From NCBI GenBank assembly GCA_018662325.1, contig JABJGM010000012.1, positions 62,001-126,000 on the forward strand: a stretch of DNA of 64,000 nucleotides. Reading direction: 5' to 3'. Every line of letters begins with the position of its first letter. The stretch's first letter is position 1. The notes under the pieces are model-generated. The model saw nothing but the letters and a program-made list of their open reading frames with translations, searched no databases and had not been told where the DNA came from. Both the position numbers and the translations under genes were made by a program. This document shows, piece after piece, positions 17,017 through 26,349 of the stretch. This DNA is from a bacterium (GTDB lineage: Bacteria > Patescibacteriota > Gracilibacteria > UBA1369 > GCA-2718715).

Positions 17017-18060
17017 TTAAATTAGTTCATAAAAGTGAAGTAGCATACCAAGACAAGCAAAATAAGTACCGATAATCCAAAACCTCATTGTTACTTTAAA
17101 TTCTGGCCAACCTTTTGCTTCGAAATGATGATGAATTGGAGCTATTAAGAATACTTTTTTTCCAAATAGTTTTTTTGATGTTAATTGAATTATTACGCTT
17201 AAAGTTTCTATTACAAATATAAATGCAATAAATGGTAATAGGGCTACTGTATTTGTTAGCATTGCTATAACTCCTAATGTTCCACCTAGAGCTAATGATC
17301 CAGTGTCTCCCATAAAAAATTTTGCGGGGGGAATGTTATGCCATAAAAATCCTAATGTTGTTGAAGCGATTATAATACAAAGAGTAGCAAGTAGAAATAA
17401 TCCTTGGAAGTAAGCAACAATTGCATAAGATATAAATGATAAAATTGAAAGTCCTCCTGCAAGTCCATCTAAACCATCTGTGAAATTTACAGCGTTAGCA
17501 GTTCCTGTAATAACGAACATAAAAAGAGGAATATATAATAGACCTAATTCGATTGTATTACCGAAAACTAATATGCTGCTTGCATCCAACTTGAAATAGA
17601 ACCAAAGTCCACCAATAAAGCTTATAAGTAGTAAAAATATCATTTTTACTTTTGCTGATAATCCTTTTACTTTTCCTATCTTTTTTACGTTAAAAATATC
17701 ATCTACTGCTCCAAGTATTCCAAGAGACACTAAAGTAAATAGTGCAATATAAGTTTCGTTTCTATTAATTAATGAGAAGCTAGTTATATCAAATTTCACA
17801 AGTAGTATTGAGGCAAAACAAATTAAAGCCGTAATTATCCATATTAACAAGCCACCCATAGTTGGTGTTCCTGTCTTTTTCTTATGGAGTTTATTAAATA
17901 GTGGAGTCTTTTGATTCATTAAAGTTTCTTCTTTGATTACTGCTCCAAATTGATATTTTTTTAGAATTTTGATTAAGGTTGGAGCCAGTAAAGCTGATAA
18001 TGAAAAGCTTAAGAAGGATGAAATAAATATTAATCCGAATTTTGAAAATATTAGGTTCAT
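17017..18060 (-). CDS. mraY: Phospho-N-acetylmuramoyl-pentapeptide transferase
   Basis: A 347-residue polytopic membrane protein with MraY signatures TPTMGGLLIW, VDDIFNVKK, NAVNFTDGLDGLAGG, FMGDTGSLALGG and APIHHHFEAKGW. It attaches the UDP-MurNAc-pentapeptide to undecaprenyl phosphate to form lipid I. The start overlaps the stop of the preceding carboxypeptidase gene (ATGA), so LCP, carboxypeptidase and mraY form one minus-strand operon. Convergent, zero-gap neighbour of the anti-sigma gene. Confidence 0.98.
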   Translation of the reverse strand: MNLIFSKFGLIFISSFLSFSLSALLAPTLIKILKKYQFGAVIKEETLMNQKTPLFNKLHKKKTGTPTMGGLLIWIITALICFASILLVKFDITSFSLINRNETYIALFTLVSLGILGAVDDIFNVKKIGKVKGLSAKVKMIFLLLISFIGGLWFYFKLDASSILVFGNTIELGLLYIPLFMFVITGTANAVNFTDGLDGLAGGLSILSFISYAIVAYFQGLFLLATLCIIIASTTLGFLWHNIPPAKFFMGDTGSLALGGTLGVIAMLTNTVALLPFIAFIFVIETLSVIIQLTSKKLFGKKVFLIAPIHHHFEAKGWPEFKVTMRFWIIGTYFACLGMLLHFYELI

Positions 18061-18872
18061 TTTTGATTGTTATAGATATAAAGTAGAGTTTTTGTGTCTA
18101 GGAATCTATTGTTTGATCCTATGACAATTGATAGCTGAGGGTTTTTTGATTCTGTTACTCCAATAAAGCATTCTTTAGCGTTTGGAGTTTTTCCGGTTTT
18201 TAAACCTTTAATCTTTAAAAAATTATTTAACTCAGAGTTTGTATTTTTTAATTTATAAATTTTATTTTTTTGAAAGTTTTTTGCATCATACTTTTCTTTT
18301 GAGCTAATTTCTAATAATTTTTTATGTTTTAAAAGTTGCTTACTTAGTTTTAGGAGATCTAAACTTGTGGAGTAGTTTTCTTTTAAGTCTAAGCCTGCAG
18401 GATTAGTGAAATTTGTGTTTTTCATATCCAGTGATTTTGCTCTTTTGTTCATTTTTTCAATGAAATTTTTTACATTTCCTGCATTTCCTTCTGCTAATGT
18501 ATATGCCGCATCGTTACCTGAGTTAATCAATAGTCCATGTAATAAATCTTTTACACTTACCTGATCACCAGCTTTCAAGTTCATTTTAGACCCAACTATA
18601 TTTGATGAGTTTTTAGTTACAGTAAATATTTCGTAATCTAGATTCTCCTCACTTATAATAAGTGCAGTCATTAATTTGGTAAGACTTGCAATTGGCAATT
18701 TAAGATCTTCCTTTTTGCTAAACAATATTTTATCTTTATTTATATCGTAGACTATTGCACTTTTTGCGTTTATATTTGGATGTACGTATATTTCTTGTTT
18801 CGTTAAAAATGGAATTTGAAATGAATTGGCCTGGAGGTATTCGATCCAATCAATATTTGATATATCAATCAT
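18057..18872 (-). CDS. Serine-type D-Ala-D-Ala carboxypeptidase-like protein (S11 family)
   Basis: A 271-residue penicillin-binding fold with all three active-site motifs: S63-L-T-K66 (ASLTKLMTALI), SGN in LINSGNDAAYTLAEG and KTG in GLKTGKTP. Family members trim peptidoglycan stem peptides outside the membrane. Oddly, the N-terminus shows no signal peptide or membrane helix, so either the true start or the export route differs. The ATG overlaps the upstream LCP gene by 8 bp. It ends in TGA, a rare stop here, with an in-frame TAA two codons later. Confidence 0.85.
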   Translation of the reverse strand: MIDISNIDWIEYLQANSFQIPFLTKQEIYVHPNINAKSAIVYDINKDKILFSKKEDLKLPIASLTKLMTALIISEENLDYEIFTVTKNSSNIVGSKMNLKAGDQVSVKDLLHGLLINSGNDAAYTLAEGNAGNVKNFIEKMNKRAKSLDMKNTNFTNPAGLDLKENYSTSLDLLKLSKQLLKHKKLLEISSKEKYDAKNFQKNKIYKLKNTNSELNNFLKIKGLKTGKTPNAKECFIGVTESKNPQLSIVIGSNNRFLDTKTLLYIYNNQK

Positions 18873-20406
18873 TTTGATTGGTTAAATTAATTTTATCTTG
18901 ACTACTTTCTTGAGATGAAGTGTTGTTTTCATTTTTTATTTCATCAATTTTACTTCCTGTTATTTCTTGAACCAAATTTTTATTTTTGAATTCTTCATAT
19001 TCATTTTGTGCTTTAATTATGATTGGTACTTTTTGGTTGTAAGAGTCAATTTCATTAATTGCAGAAGCAATGTCTTGTCCGATTATTATTTCCGTATAAA
19101 TAGGTATATCCGGATCTGTAACTGAAATAGTTTTATCAACTGCAGCTGGGATTACTTTCATTAATGCGTTTAATGTATTGCTTCCTGCTAAATCATAATT
19201 TGAGATTACTGTTGATACATAATTTTTTGAGTCAGCATTTTGAATACTATTCACGTCAAATCCGTATCTTTTCAATATCTGAGAAAATTTCATAGCTAAA
19301 CCTGGAACATCTGTACCGTTTTTTACTACTAATTTTCCATTAAATTTCATAGCTTTGTTAAATTCCTGGTTCAGCTGAATATATGTTTTAATCTCTTGAT
19401 TTGATTCGTCTAATGGTACTAAAACATAGGCATTGTTATATTCGCTTAAAGGGGGAGAATAAATAAAGCTTCCTTCTGTATTTGGGTTGTCATTCAGTAC
19501 TAAGTTTGTAAATTTCCGGTAATTTATATCCTTAAATTTTTGAGCTAGACTTAATATTTGAGTCTTATTAAGATCTGTTTGAATATTTTTATCAACTGCC
19601 GCTATTATATCTATAATCTTATTAGGTTTAGCAAAAAGATTTAAGGACGTGGCTTTTTCTTTTATAGCTATTAAAACTTGTTGTTGTCTTTTTGATCTTG
19701 CAAAGTCTGAACTAGTTTTTCTACTTCTTATAAATTTTAAGGCTGTATCTCCATCTAAATTTTGATATCCAGGTGGTAATGTAAATGTTTGATATGAGAA
19801 ATTAGGTCCAGGGTAGAATGGATCGTAGATTGTTTCAGGATTATAAATTTGGATTCCATCTAATATATTTATTGTGTCTATAACTGCGTTAAAATCAACC
19901 ATAATAGAGTAATGGATTTCTTGACCTAATAAAAGTTCTAGGCTGTCGCTTAAGTGTCCCATTGCTACATCATGACCTAGTTTTTGATGATTCGCATAAA
20001 TACTGTTAACTCTTTGATTTGTAAAGTTTTCTGACTCTATAAAAATATCTCTTGGTATTGAGGTTAAAATAATGTGTTCTTTTGATGGATTTACACTTGC
20101 TAAGATTAAACTGTCTGTTAAATATGCTCCATCATGTTTTTCTCCACCTACACCGGTTACCAATATGTTAGTGTAGTTGAATTTATTTTTTTTAATTTTT
20201 TCAGTTATTGATGTAGCTACAAATTCAGTTATTTTTTCCGTGGCATTGATGCTTCTAAAAACTCCAATTAAAACTAATAAAACTAATAATATAATTGATA
20301 ACTTATAGTTTTTTTTAATTATTTTTTCGAAATTTTTTTTTAAATTTTTTAAGTCAAGATTTTTGTAATTCTTTACTTTTGAGATTTTTTTAACTTTAAA
20401 ATCCAT
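18865..20406 (-). CDS. LytR-CpsA-Psr (LCP) family protein
   Basis: A 513-residue protein with a basic cytoplasmic N-terminus, one membrane helix (about 37-54), the LCP catalytic domain (TDSLILASVNP, SIPRDIF, LDGIQIYNPE, LDGDTALKFIRSRKTSSDFARSKRQQ), and a C-terminal LytR_C-type domain (VVKNGTDVPGLA, RYGFDV). LCP enzymes transfer undecaprenyl-linked glycopolymers to peptidoglycan. First gene of the LCP-carboxypeptidase-mraY operon. Ends in TGA. Confidence 0.95.
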   Translation of the reverse strand: MDFKVKKISKVKNYKNLDLKNLKKNFEKIIKKNYKLSIILLVLLVLIGVFRSINATEKITEFVATSITEKIKKNKFNYTNILVTGVGGEKHDGAYLTDSLILASVNPSKEHIILTSIPRDIFIESENFTNQRVNSIYANHQKLGHDVAMGHLSDSLELLLGQEIHYSIMVDFNAVIDTINILDGIQIYNPETIYDPFYPGPNFSYQTFTLPPGYQNLDGDTALKFIRSRKTSSDFARSKRQQQVLIAIKEKATSLNLFAKPNKIIDIIAAVDKNIQTDLNKTQILSLAQKFKDINYRKFTNLVLNDNPNTEGSFIYSPPLSEYNNAYVLVPLDESNQEIKTYIQLNQEFNKAMKFNGKLVVKNGTDVPGLAMKFSQILKRYGFDVNSIQNADSKNYVSTVISNYDLAGSNTLNALMKVIPAAVDKTISVTDPDIPIYTEIIIGQDIASAINEIDSYNQKVPIIIKAQNEYEEFKNKNLVQEITGSKIDEIKNENNTSSQESSQDKINLTNQND

Positions 20407-20505
20407 TTTTGTTTTTATTTTAATCTATATTAGCTTTTTTTCATTATATTTCAATTCTTTTGAAGTTTTTAAATTTTTGTTAACTGTTTATTTTAATTTA
20501 AATTT

Positions 20506-21813
20506 ATGTTTTATGTTTTTGCTTTATTACTTCCTTTTTTGTTTAATATCAGTTTTATATTAGGTATAATATGGTTCTTCATTTTTCTTCTAAGAAATAA
20601 ATTTTATAATCTACATTCAATTCTAATTTTATTCTTGCTTATAAGGTGTTTTATGTTTTTGAATACTCCTAATTCTTTTTTAGGTAATCAGTTTTACGTT
20701 TGTCGGGAAGTTTTTAATTATAGAAATTATGATTTAATTTTTTTATGTAATGAAAATAATACTTTTGTTTCATATTTTCCAGTTGATTCTAATATTAATT
20801 ACTTTGATGATCTTTACCTTTCTAAACCAGTCTTTGTTTCTGATATAAATAGGAATTCTTATTATAAGTCCATGAATGTACTTGGAGTTCTTAAATTTGA
20901 GAGTTTTAAGGTTTTAAAATCAACTTCTACATTCTTAGGTACTATTTACAAATTTAAAGCTAATTTTAAAGCTTTTGTTATTAAGAATTTAAACGAACCT
21001 TTATCTAATCTTTTTTTAGGAATTTTGATAGGGGATAGATCTGGCTATTCAAAAATTTTATCTGAAGAATTAAGATTCGTTGGATTAACGCATTTGGTTG
21101 CAGTCTCAGGTATGAATGTTTTATTAATTTTAAATATTTTAAAAAAAATAACCTGGGTTTTAGGTAGAAGAAATGCATTTATTATAAATTCAGTGTTTGT
21201 TATATTTTTTGCATATTTCACGTCTTTAACAACAAGTGTATTAAGAGCTTGTTTGATGTCTTTACTTAATTTATGGGGTGAATATCATTTTATTAAATTA
21301 GACCCGCATAAGGTCTTATATTTTTCGGCTTATGCCTTATTACTTTTGAATCCTTATTTTATTGTTTATGATTTATCTTATTCTTTGAGTTTTTTAGCGA
21401 CTTTTGCATTAATATCTATTAAAAATACTGAAAACTTAGTAAATAATTTAAAATTAGAAATCCAGGCTAACTTAGTAAGCTTTTGGTTTACTTTACCAGT
21501 AATACTTTTCGCTTTTAAATCTCTTCCTGTTTTAACTGTTTTTTCTAACTTATTAGTTATGATTCCCGCTACTTTGATTTTATATTTAGGTGTAACTTTG
21601 TTGCTTTTTTATATTTTAAATTTTGATTTTTTATATTCTTTCTTATTTTTTTCAATTGATTTATTTGCTACTTATTTTTTTTGGATTGTTGATTTTACAA
21701 AAAGATTTCCAATTATGACTTTATTTATAGATAATTTACTTTTAAGAGTAATTTTATTTATATTACTTTTTTTAGTTTTTTTATTCTATTTAAGAAAAAA
21801 ATTTATTTTTTAA
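20506..21813 (+). CDS. comEC: ComEC/Rec2-type DNA uptake channel protein
   Basis: A 435-residue polytopic membrane protein. It has the competence-domain signature GILIGDRSGYS followed by VGLTHLVAVSGMNVLLI, and a series of hydrophobic helices to the C-terminus. It lacks the C-terminal metallo-beta-lactamase domain of long ComEC proteins. In competent bacteria ComEC carries single-stranded DNA across the inner membrane. The next gene, a helicase-nuclease, follows after about 50 bp and could be co-expressed. Confidence 0.88.
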   Translation: MFYVFALLLPFLFNISFILGIIWFFIFLLRNKFYNLHSILILFLLIRCFMFLNTPNSFLGNQFYVCREVFNYRNYDLIFLCNENNTFVSYFPVDSNINYFDDLYLSKPVFVSDINRNSYYKSMNVLGVLKFESFKVLKSTSTFLGTIYKFKANFKAFVIKNLNEPLSNLFLGILIGDRSGYSKILSEELRFVGLTHLVAVSGMNVLLILNILKKITWVLGRRNAFIINSVFVIFFAYFTSLTTSVLRACLMSLLNLWGEYHFIKLDPHKVLYFSAYALLLLNPYFIVYDLSYSLSFLATFALISIKNTENLVNNLKLEIQANLVSFWFTLPVILFAFKSLPVLTVFSNLLVMIPATLILYLGVTLLLFYILNFDFLYSFLFFSIDLFATYFFWIVDFTKRFPIMTLFIDNLLLRVILFILLFLVFLFYLRKKFIF

Positions 21814-21861
21814 ATTTTATTTTACTTTTTTGTGTATACTTGTAACAACTTAGCATTTTTT

Positions 21862-24800
21862 ATGAAGTTTAGTGAAAGATATAATCGTTTAAACCCTGCA
21901 CAAAAACAAGCTTGTGATCATGTTTATGGCCCTTGTATGGTTGTAGCTGGCCCAGGTTCTGGAAAAACCGAATTATTAAGTCTTAGAATAGCAAATTTAT
22001 TAAGAAATACAGATACTTTGCCTCAAAACATATTATGTTTAACTTTTACAGATGCTGCTACCAAGAATTTACAAAAGCGTTTATATAAATTAATAGGTGC
22101 ATCAGCTTTGAATGTAAGTATTTTTACCTTTCATGGATTTGTTAGTAATATTTTAAGTTCTTATAGTCATAAATTTGATAATTTAAAAACACTCAACGAT
22201 TTAAAAGCGCAACAAGTATTATATGATTTAATGAATTCTCAAACTTTATCTAATAAGCTTTGTGTTAAAAATGAAGGTTCTTTTATATATTTTTCCGCTG
22301 TTTTTGGTTATATCAATGACTTTAAAAAATCTGCTTTAAAGCCTAATGAATTAAGGACTTATATTGATCAATTAAAAATTTCATATGAATCCTTAAATAA
22401 TCTTTTCAATAATATATTCAAGGATCGACTGTCTAAGAAGAAAATTGATTTAATTTATAATCAAGTCAGTAATTTCAATTTCTTACCTGATGATTATAGC
22501 CAATTTATAAAAGCCGAACTTTTAATTGCATTAAGATCTGCTATTGAACTTGAAGCAACTAAACCACTGTCAAAGTTCAAGGCTGAATATCTTACAAAAG
22601 ATCAAGGTGATTTGGTTTTGAAATCATATCTAAGTATAGAGAAGGTAGAGTCTTTAATTGCTTTGTATAATGATTTCCAAGAAAATATTAAGGAACAGAA
22701 TTTAGCTTCATTTAATGACTTAATTCTTGATTTTTTAGATTTATTGCGAACCGATCCTGACTTTTTAATGGAAGTTTCCGAAAAGTTTAATTTTATTATG
22801 GTCGATGAATTTCAAGATACAAATTTAGCTCAGATGAAAATTTTAAAACTTTTACTTTCAAATTCTAACGATGATCCTAATTTAATGGTTGTTGGAGATG
22901 ATGATCAAGCTATATATAAATTCCAAGGTGCAAGTATTTCTAATATTTTAGAGTTTAAGAATTTATTTTCTAATGTTAAAACTGTAGTTTTGAATACCAA
23001 TTACAGATCAACTTCTCAAGTTGTTGATTATTCACAAAGATTAGTTAATTCACTAGAGAAGAGAGTTACATCAATATTTGAAGATGTAAATAAAAATCTA
23101 GATGCTTTCTTTAAAGAAAAAAAGGGACACGTTTCTTATTTTACAACAACGACTTTTGATGCTGAGTGTAAATATTTGCAAAATAATATTCAAGACTTAT
23201 TGCAGAATAAACATGACCCTAGTGAGATTGCTATTATTGCCAGAAATAATAGAGATTTAAAAAAACTTTCTGAGTATTTTTCAAAAGTAAATATTCCGTA
23301 TGAGTTAAGTTTGTCTAAGAATATATTTCAGATTGAATTTGTGGAAGTTTTAGTAAAATTTGTAGAATTGATCGTTCTTTATAATAAAGGAGATAGAAAT
23401 TTTGAACCAATTTTTTTAGACTTTATTTTAAATAATGCTAATGATTTGGAAAGACTTAAAATATGGGAGTTAGGATATAAAGTTAGAAAATCAAAAGGTA
23501 AACTAGAAAATGTTTTTTTAGAAAGTGATGATTTAGAGTTGAAAGGATTTATAATTGCTTTTATTGAACTTGCTTCTAAATTTAAAAACACCCCTTTTTT
23601 AAGAGTTTTTTATAAATATTTAGATTCAACTAATAATATGTTTTTCGAAACAGTATTTAGAAAACACTTCTTAGATTTTTCTTCAAATTTAGTTTTAGAA
23701 AACTTTCAAGCATTAAAGCTCTTAGATTCTAATTTGAATGAATATTTTAACAATCAAAACTATACAGTATCTGATCTATTAGTTTTTTTAAACTTAGTTA
23801 ATGATTTGAATTATAATATGAAGTTACCAGTTTTATTTCAGAAACATGAAAAAAAGGTAAATTTAATTACAGCTCATAGTTCTAAAGGTCTTGAATTTGA
23901 GACAGTTTTTATTATGGATTGTAATGAAGAAAAGTGGAATAAAGGAAACATCTCTAGAATCAGACTACCAGAGACTTGGAATTTTGTTAGAGAAAAAGAA
24001 AATCGTGAAGATTTTATTAGATTATTTTTTGTTGCCATGACTAGAGCTAAAAATAACTTAATTTTTACCCGTCATCTTTTAAAAGATTCTGGAAGAGAAA
24101 AAAATGAGCTTAGTTTTATGTCACCTTTAAGATTATCTGAAAAGCATATAGATACAGAGGTAAGTATTGAAGATAATGTTGAGGCATTTGAATTAGAAAT
24201 ATTTGAAGATTTTATTTTAAATAAAAAGGAAAGTGATTATTTCCATGGTTTATTTAAAAATTGGAGATTATCTGCAACTGCAGTCACCGATTTTATTAAT
24301 ATTGTTGATTTCAATTATCAGGAATTTATTCAGCGACATATTTTGAAAGTTCCAAGTCAAACAAATAAATTCTTAATTTTTGGTTCTTTAGTCCATGGTG
24401 TTATTGAAGATTTATTTTCTGTAAAATATGATTTTAATATTTATGATGAAAAAATTATTGTAGAATTTCTAGAAACTAGATTATTAAAATTACCGGTTTT
24501 TAAAGAAGAAAAAGAGGATATGATTAAAAAAGCTTTAATGTTATTTCCTAGACTGTTTCAATTCTTTGCTAATCAAAATTATAAAAATCCTTTAGTAGAA
24601 TCTTTCTTGAGTCCCAAATTACCTGTAGATGATAATTTCATCAATTTAATTGGTGCTATTGATTTATTAGATATTGATAAGAACTCTAACACTTTAAAAA
24701 TTGTTGATTTTAAAACAGGGAAGGCAATAGAAGATTTAGATACTTTAAAAGGAAATGAAAATAAAAAATTAAAAGCATTTAGATATAAGATACAATTGCA

Positions 24801-25077
24801 TTTTTATGTCCTCCTTATTAATTTATGGTATGGAAAGTCTTTTGCTTCTCTCCAAAAATCTGCATCCTTGATCTTTATAGAAGCAAAAAATATTGATTTA
24901 ATGGAAGTTAAGCTTGATTTTGATCCTCAATTCTATGAAATGTTAAAAAATGTCATTGTAAATATCCATAAAATTGTATCTAATAATCAGTCTATTGATA
25001 CTTCAAAGTATGATCAAAACTTTAATGGGATCCAAGATTTTTTTATAGATTTATCTAGTTCTGATTTTAAATTTTAA
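21862..25077 (+). CDS. UvrD/Rep-type helicase fused to PD-(D/E)XK nuclease (AddA/RecB-like)
   Basis: A 1071-residue superfamily 1A helicase. It has a Q motif (LNPAQKQA), Walker A (AGPGSGKTE), motif Ia (LTFTDAAT), Walker B (IMVDEFQDTN), motif III (VVGDDDQAIYKFQGA), motif IV (NYRST), motif V (TAHSSKGLEFETVF) and motif VI (VAMTRAK). The C-terminal 250 residues form a RecB-type nuclease: GSLVHGVIEDL, then GAIDLLD, IVDFKTGK (about 945-955) and a Q-LHFY helix. It probably resects double-strand breaks. ATG 21862 is chosen over a GTG ten codons upstream. Its end overlaps xth by 11 bp. Confidence 0.93.
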   Translation: MKFSERYNRLNPAQKQACDHVYGPCMVVAGPGSGKTELLSLRIANLLRNTDTLPQNILCLTFTDAATKNLQKRLYKLIGASALNVSIFTFHGFVSNILSSYSHKFDNLKTLNDLKAQQVLYDLMNSQTLSNKLCVKNEGSFIYFSAVFGYINDFKKSALKPNELRTYIDQLKISYESLNNLFNNIFKDRLSKKKIDLIYNQVSNFNFLPDDYSQFIKAELLIALRSAIELEATKPLSKFKAEYLTKDQGDLVLKSYLSIEKVESLIALYNDFQENIKEQNLASFNDLILDFLDLLRTDPDFLMEVSEKFNFIMVDEFQDTNLAQMKILKLLLSNSNDDPNLMVVGDDDQAIYKFQGASISNILEFKNLFSNVKTVVLNTNYRSTSQVVDYSQRLVNSLEKRVTSIFEDVNKNLDAFFKEKKGHVSYFTTTTFDAECKYLQNNIQDLLQNKHDPSEIAIIARNNRDLKKLSEYFSKVNIPYELSLSKNIFQIEFVEVLVKFVELIVLYNKGDRNFEPIFLDFILNNANDLERLKIWELGYKVRKSKGKLENVFLESDDLELKGFIIAFIELASKFKNTPFLRVFYKYLDSTNNMFFETVFRKHFLDFSSNLVLENFQALKLLDSNLNEYFNNQNYTVSDLLVFLNLVNDLNYNMKLPVLFQKHEKKVNLITAHSSKGLEFETVFIMDCNEEKWNKGNISRIRLPETWNFVREKENREDFIRLFFVAMTRAKNNLIFTRHLLKDSGREKNELSFMSPLRLSEKHIDTEVSIEDNVEAFELEIFEDFILNKKESDYFHGLFKNWRLSATAVTDFINIVDFNYQEFIQRHILKVPSQTNKFLIFGSLVHGVIEDLFSVKYDFNIYDEKIIVEFLETRLLKLPVFKEEKEDMIKKALMLFPRLFQFFANQNYKNPLVESFLSPKLPVDDNFINLIGAIDLLDIDKNSNTLKIVDFKTGKAIEDLDTLKGNENKKLKAFRYKIQLHFYVLLINLWYGKSFASLQKSASLIFIEAKNIDLMEVKLDFDPQFYEMLKNVIVNIHKIVSNNQSIDTSKYDQNFNGIQDFFIDLSSSDFKF

Positions 25078-25828
25078 CTTCTAAAGAAACTGGACAGTGA
25101 TCTGAACCATGTACATCGGCATGAATTCTTGAGCTTGTTATTTTTTCTTTTAGAATTTGCGATGCTAGAAAGTAGTCTATTCTCCAGCCTACGTTTCTGC
25201 TTCTTGCATTAGTTCTGTAACTCCACCAGGTGTAATTGTTTGGTTCTTTGTTAAATATCCTAAAGCAGTCTATGAATTGCGAATCTATTAACCTTTGAAA
25301 TCCCATTCTTTCTTCGGTTGTAAATCCTGGATTTCGTAAATTGTTTTTTGGATTTGCGAGGTCTATTTCTTTGTGTGCTACATTTAGATCGCCACAAATT
25401 ATTACTGGTTTAATTTCATCTAAATCAAGTATGTGATTTGTGAAATCTAAATCCCATTGTTTTCTAAATTCCAATCTCAAAAGTTGTTGTTTTGAATTAG
25501 GTGTATAAACATTTACTAAATAGTAATCTTCAAATTCAAGTGTTATTACTCTTCCTTCATTGAGTGATTCCTGGTTTTTAATTCCAAAGCTTACATTTTT
25601 AGCTTCTTTCTTTGATAAAATCATTGTCCCACTGTAACCCTTTCTTTCTGCTGGATTTGTGTATTTATGATAATTTTCTAGGTTTACGATTGATTCTGGA
25701 ATTTTATCTTTACACGCTTTTATTTCTTGAAAACAATAAATTTCGGAATTTTCTCTCTTTATAAATTCCATTAAACCTTTTGTATAGCATGCTCTGATTC
25801 CATTTAAATTCCAGGATGTTATTTTCAT
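25067..25828 (-). CDS. xth: Exodeoxyribonuclease III / AP endonuclease
   Basis: A 253-residue EEP-fold nuclease with MKITSWNLNGIRA at the start, FQEIKA (catalytic Glu), YSGTMILS, ICGDLNVAHKEIDLANP, YTWWSYR and the final GSDHCPVSLE. It cleaves DNA 5' of abasic sites in base-excision repair and degrades duplex DNA 3'-5'. Convergent with the helicase-nuclease gene. Confidence 0.97.
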   Translation of the reverse strand: MKITSWNLNGIRACYTKGLMEFIKRENSEIYCFQEIKACKDKIPESIVNLENYHKYTNPAERKGYSGTMILSKKEAKNVSFGIKNQESLNEGRVITLEFEDYYLVNVYTPNSKQQLLRLEFRKQWDLDFTNHILDLDEIKPVIICGDLNVAHKEIDLANPKNNLRNPGFTTEERMGFQRLIDSQFIDCFRIFNKEPNNYTWWSYRTNARSRNVGWRIDYFLASQILKEKITSSRIHADVHGSDHCPVSLEVKI

Positions 25829-25869
25829 AAATTTGTGTTTATTTATTGTATTTTACAGTCTTTAAACAT

Positions 25870-25900
25870 AAAAAAAAACTCTTTCTAAAGAAAAGTTTTT
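25870..25900 (-). terminator. Probable terminator after tRNA-Glu
   Basis: Imperfect A/T-rich inverted repeat (AAAACT... / ...AGTTTT) followed on the minus strand by an eight-T run, immediately downstream of the tRNA. Confidence 0.5.
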
Positions 25901-25975
25901 TGGTAGTCCCAAGGGGAATCGAACCCCTGTTTCCAGGATGAAAACCTGGCGTCCTAACCACTAGACGATGGGACC
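25901..25975 (-). tRNA. tRNA-Glu (anticodon TTC)
   Basis: A 75-nt cloverleaf on the minus strand. Acceptor stem GGTCCCA / TGGGACT, D arm with GTGGTTAG, anticodon stem CCAGG / CCTGG enclosing TTTTCAT (anticodon TTC), and T arm CAGGGGTTCGATTCCCCTT. The 3' CCA is encoded. No other tRNA is linked to it. The cognate synthetase gltX lies 11 kb away. Confidence 0.97.
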
Positions 25976-26022
25976 TTTTGTAAGGTATTTTAATTTTATC
26001 AAAATTTTTCTAAATTGCAAGA

Positions 26023-26340
26023 CTATTTTTTAGATAGTTTTACATATCTGCCTTCTAAAAATTCAATATTTTTATTCTTTTTCATGTTTATAATCTGTAC
26101 TTTGTTCTTAAGATTATTTATTGATTTATTTTTTAAGATTTTATTTTGAATTTCTTCTTGAACTTTTAATAAATTATTTTGCGATAATTTGTTTTCTTGT
26201 ATTTTATAGCCTAAACTTTGTGTTTTAGAATTATTTTTTATAATTAAAACTCCTGTAAATAAAATAAATACACAAAGAAAAACTTGTAGTATAAGTATTG
26301 TTTCTTTTACTAAGTTTGAAAGTGTAATTTTTTTATTCAT
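26023..26340 (-). CDS. Small bitopic membrane protein (FtsL/FtsB-like topology)
   Basis: A 105-residue protein with a short N-terminus, one membrane helix (about 13-34) and a Lys/Asn-rich extracytoplasmic tail with heptad-like spacing. Topology resembles FtsL/FtsB, but there is no diagnostic motif. It lies 9 bp downstream of the RlpA-like gene, so a role at the division site is a guess. Ends in TAG. Confidence 0.5.
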   Translation of the reverse strand: MNKKITLSNLVKETILILQVFLCVFILFTGVLIIKNNSKTQSLGYKIQENKLSQNNLLKVQEEIQNKILKNKSINNLKNKVQIINMKKNKNIEFLEGRYVKLSKK

Positions 26341-26349
26341 TTAAATAAA

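Noticed and set aside
20506-21813. Truncated comEC pseudogene
   Set aside because: The missing beta-lactamase domain is common in short ComEC forms, and the frame ends cleanly after the last membrane helix with no remnant behind it.
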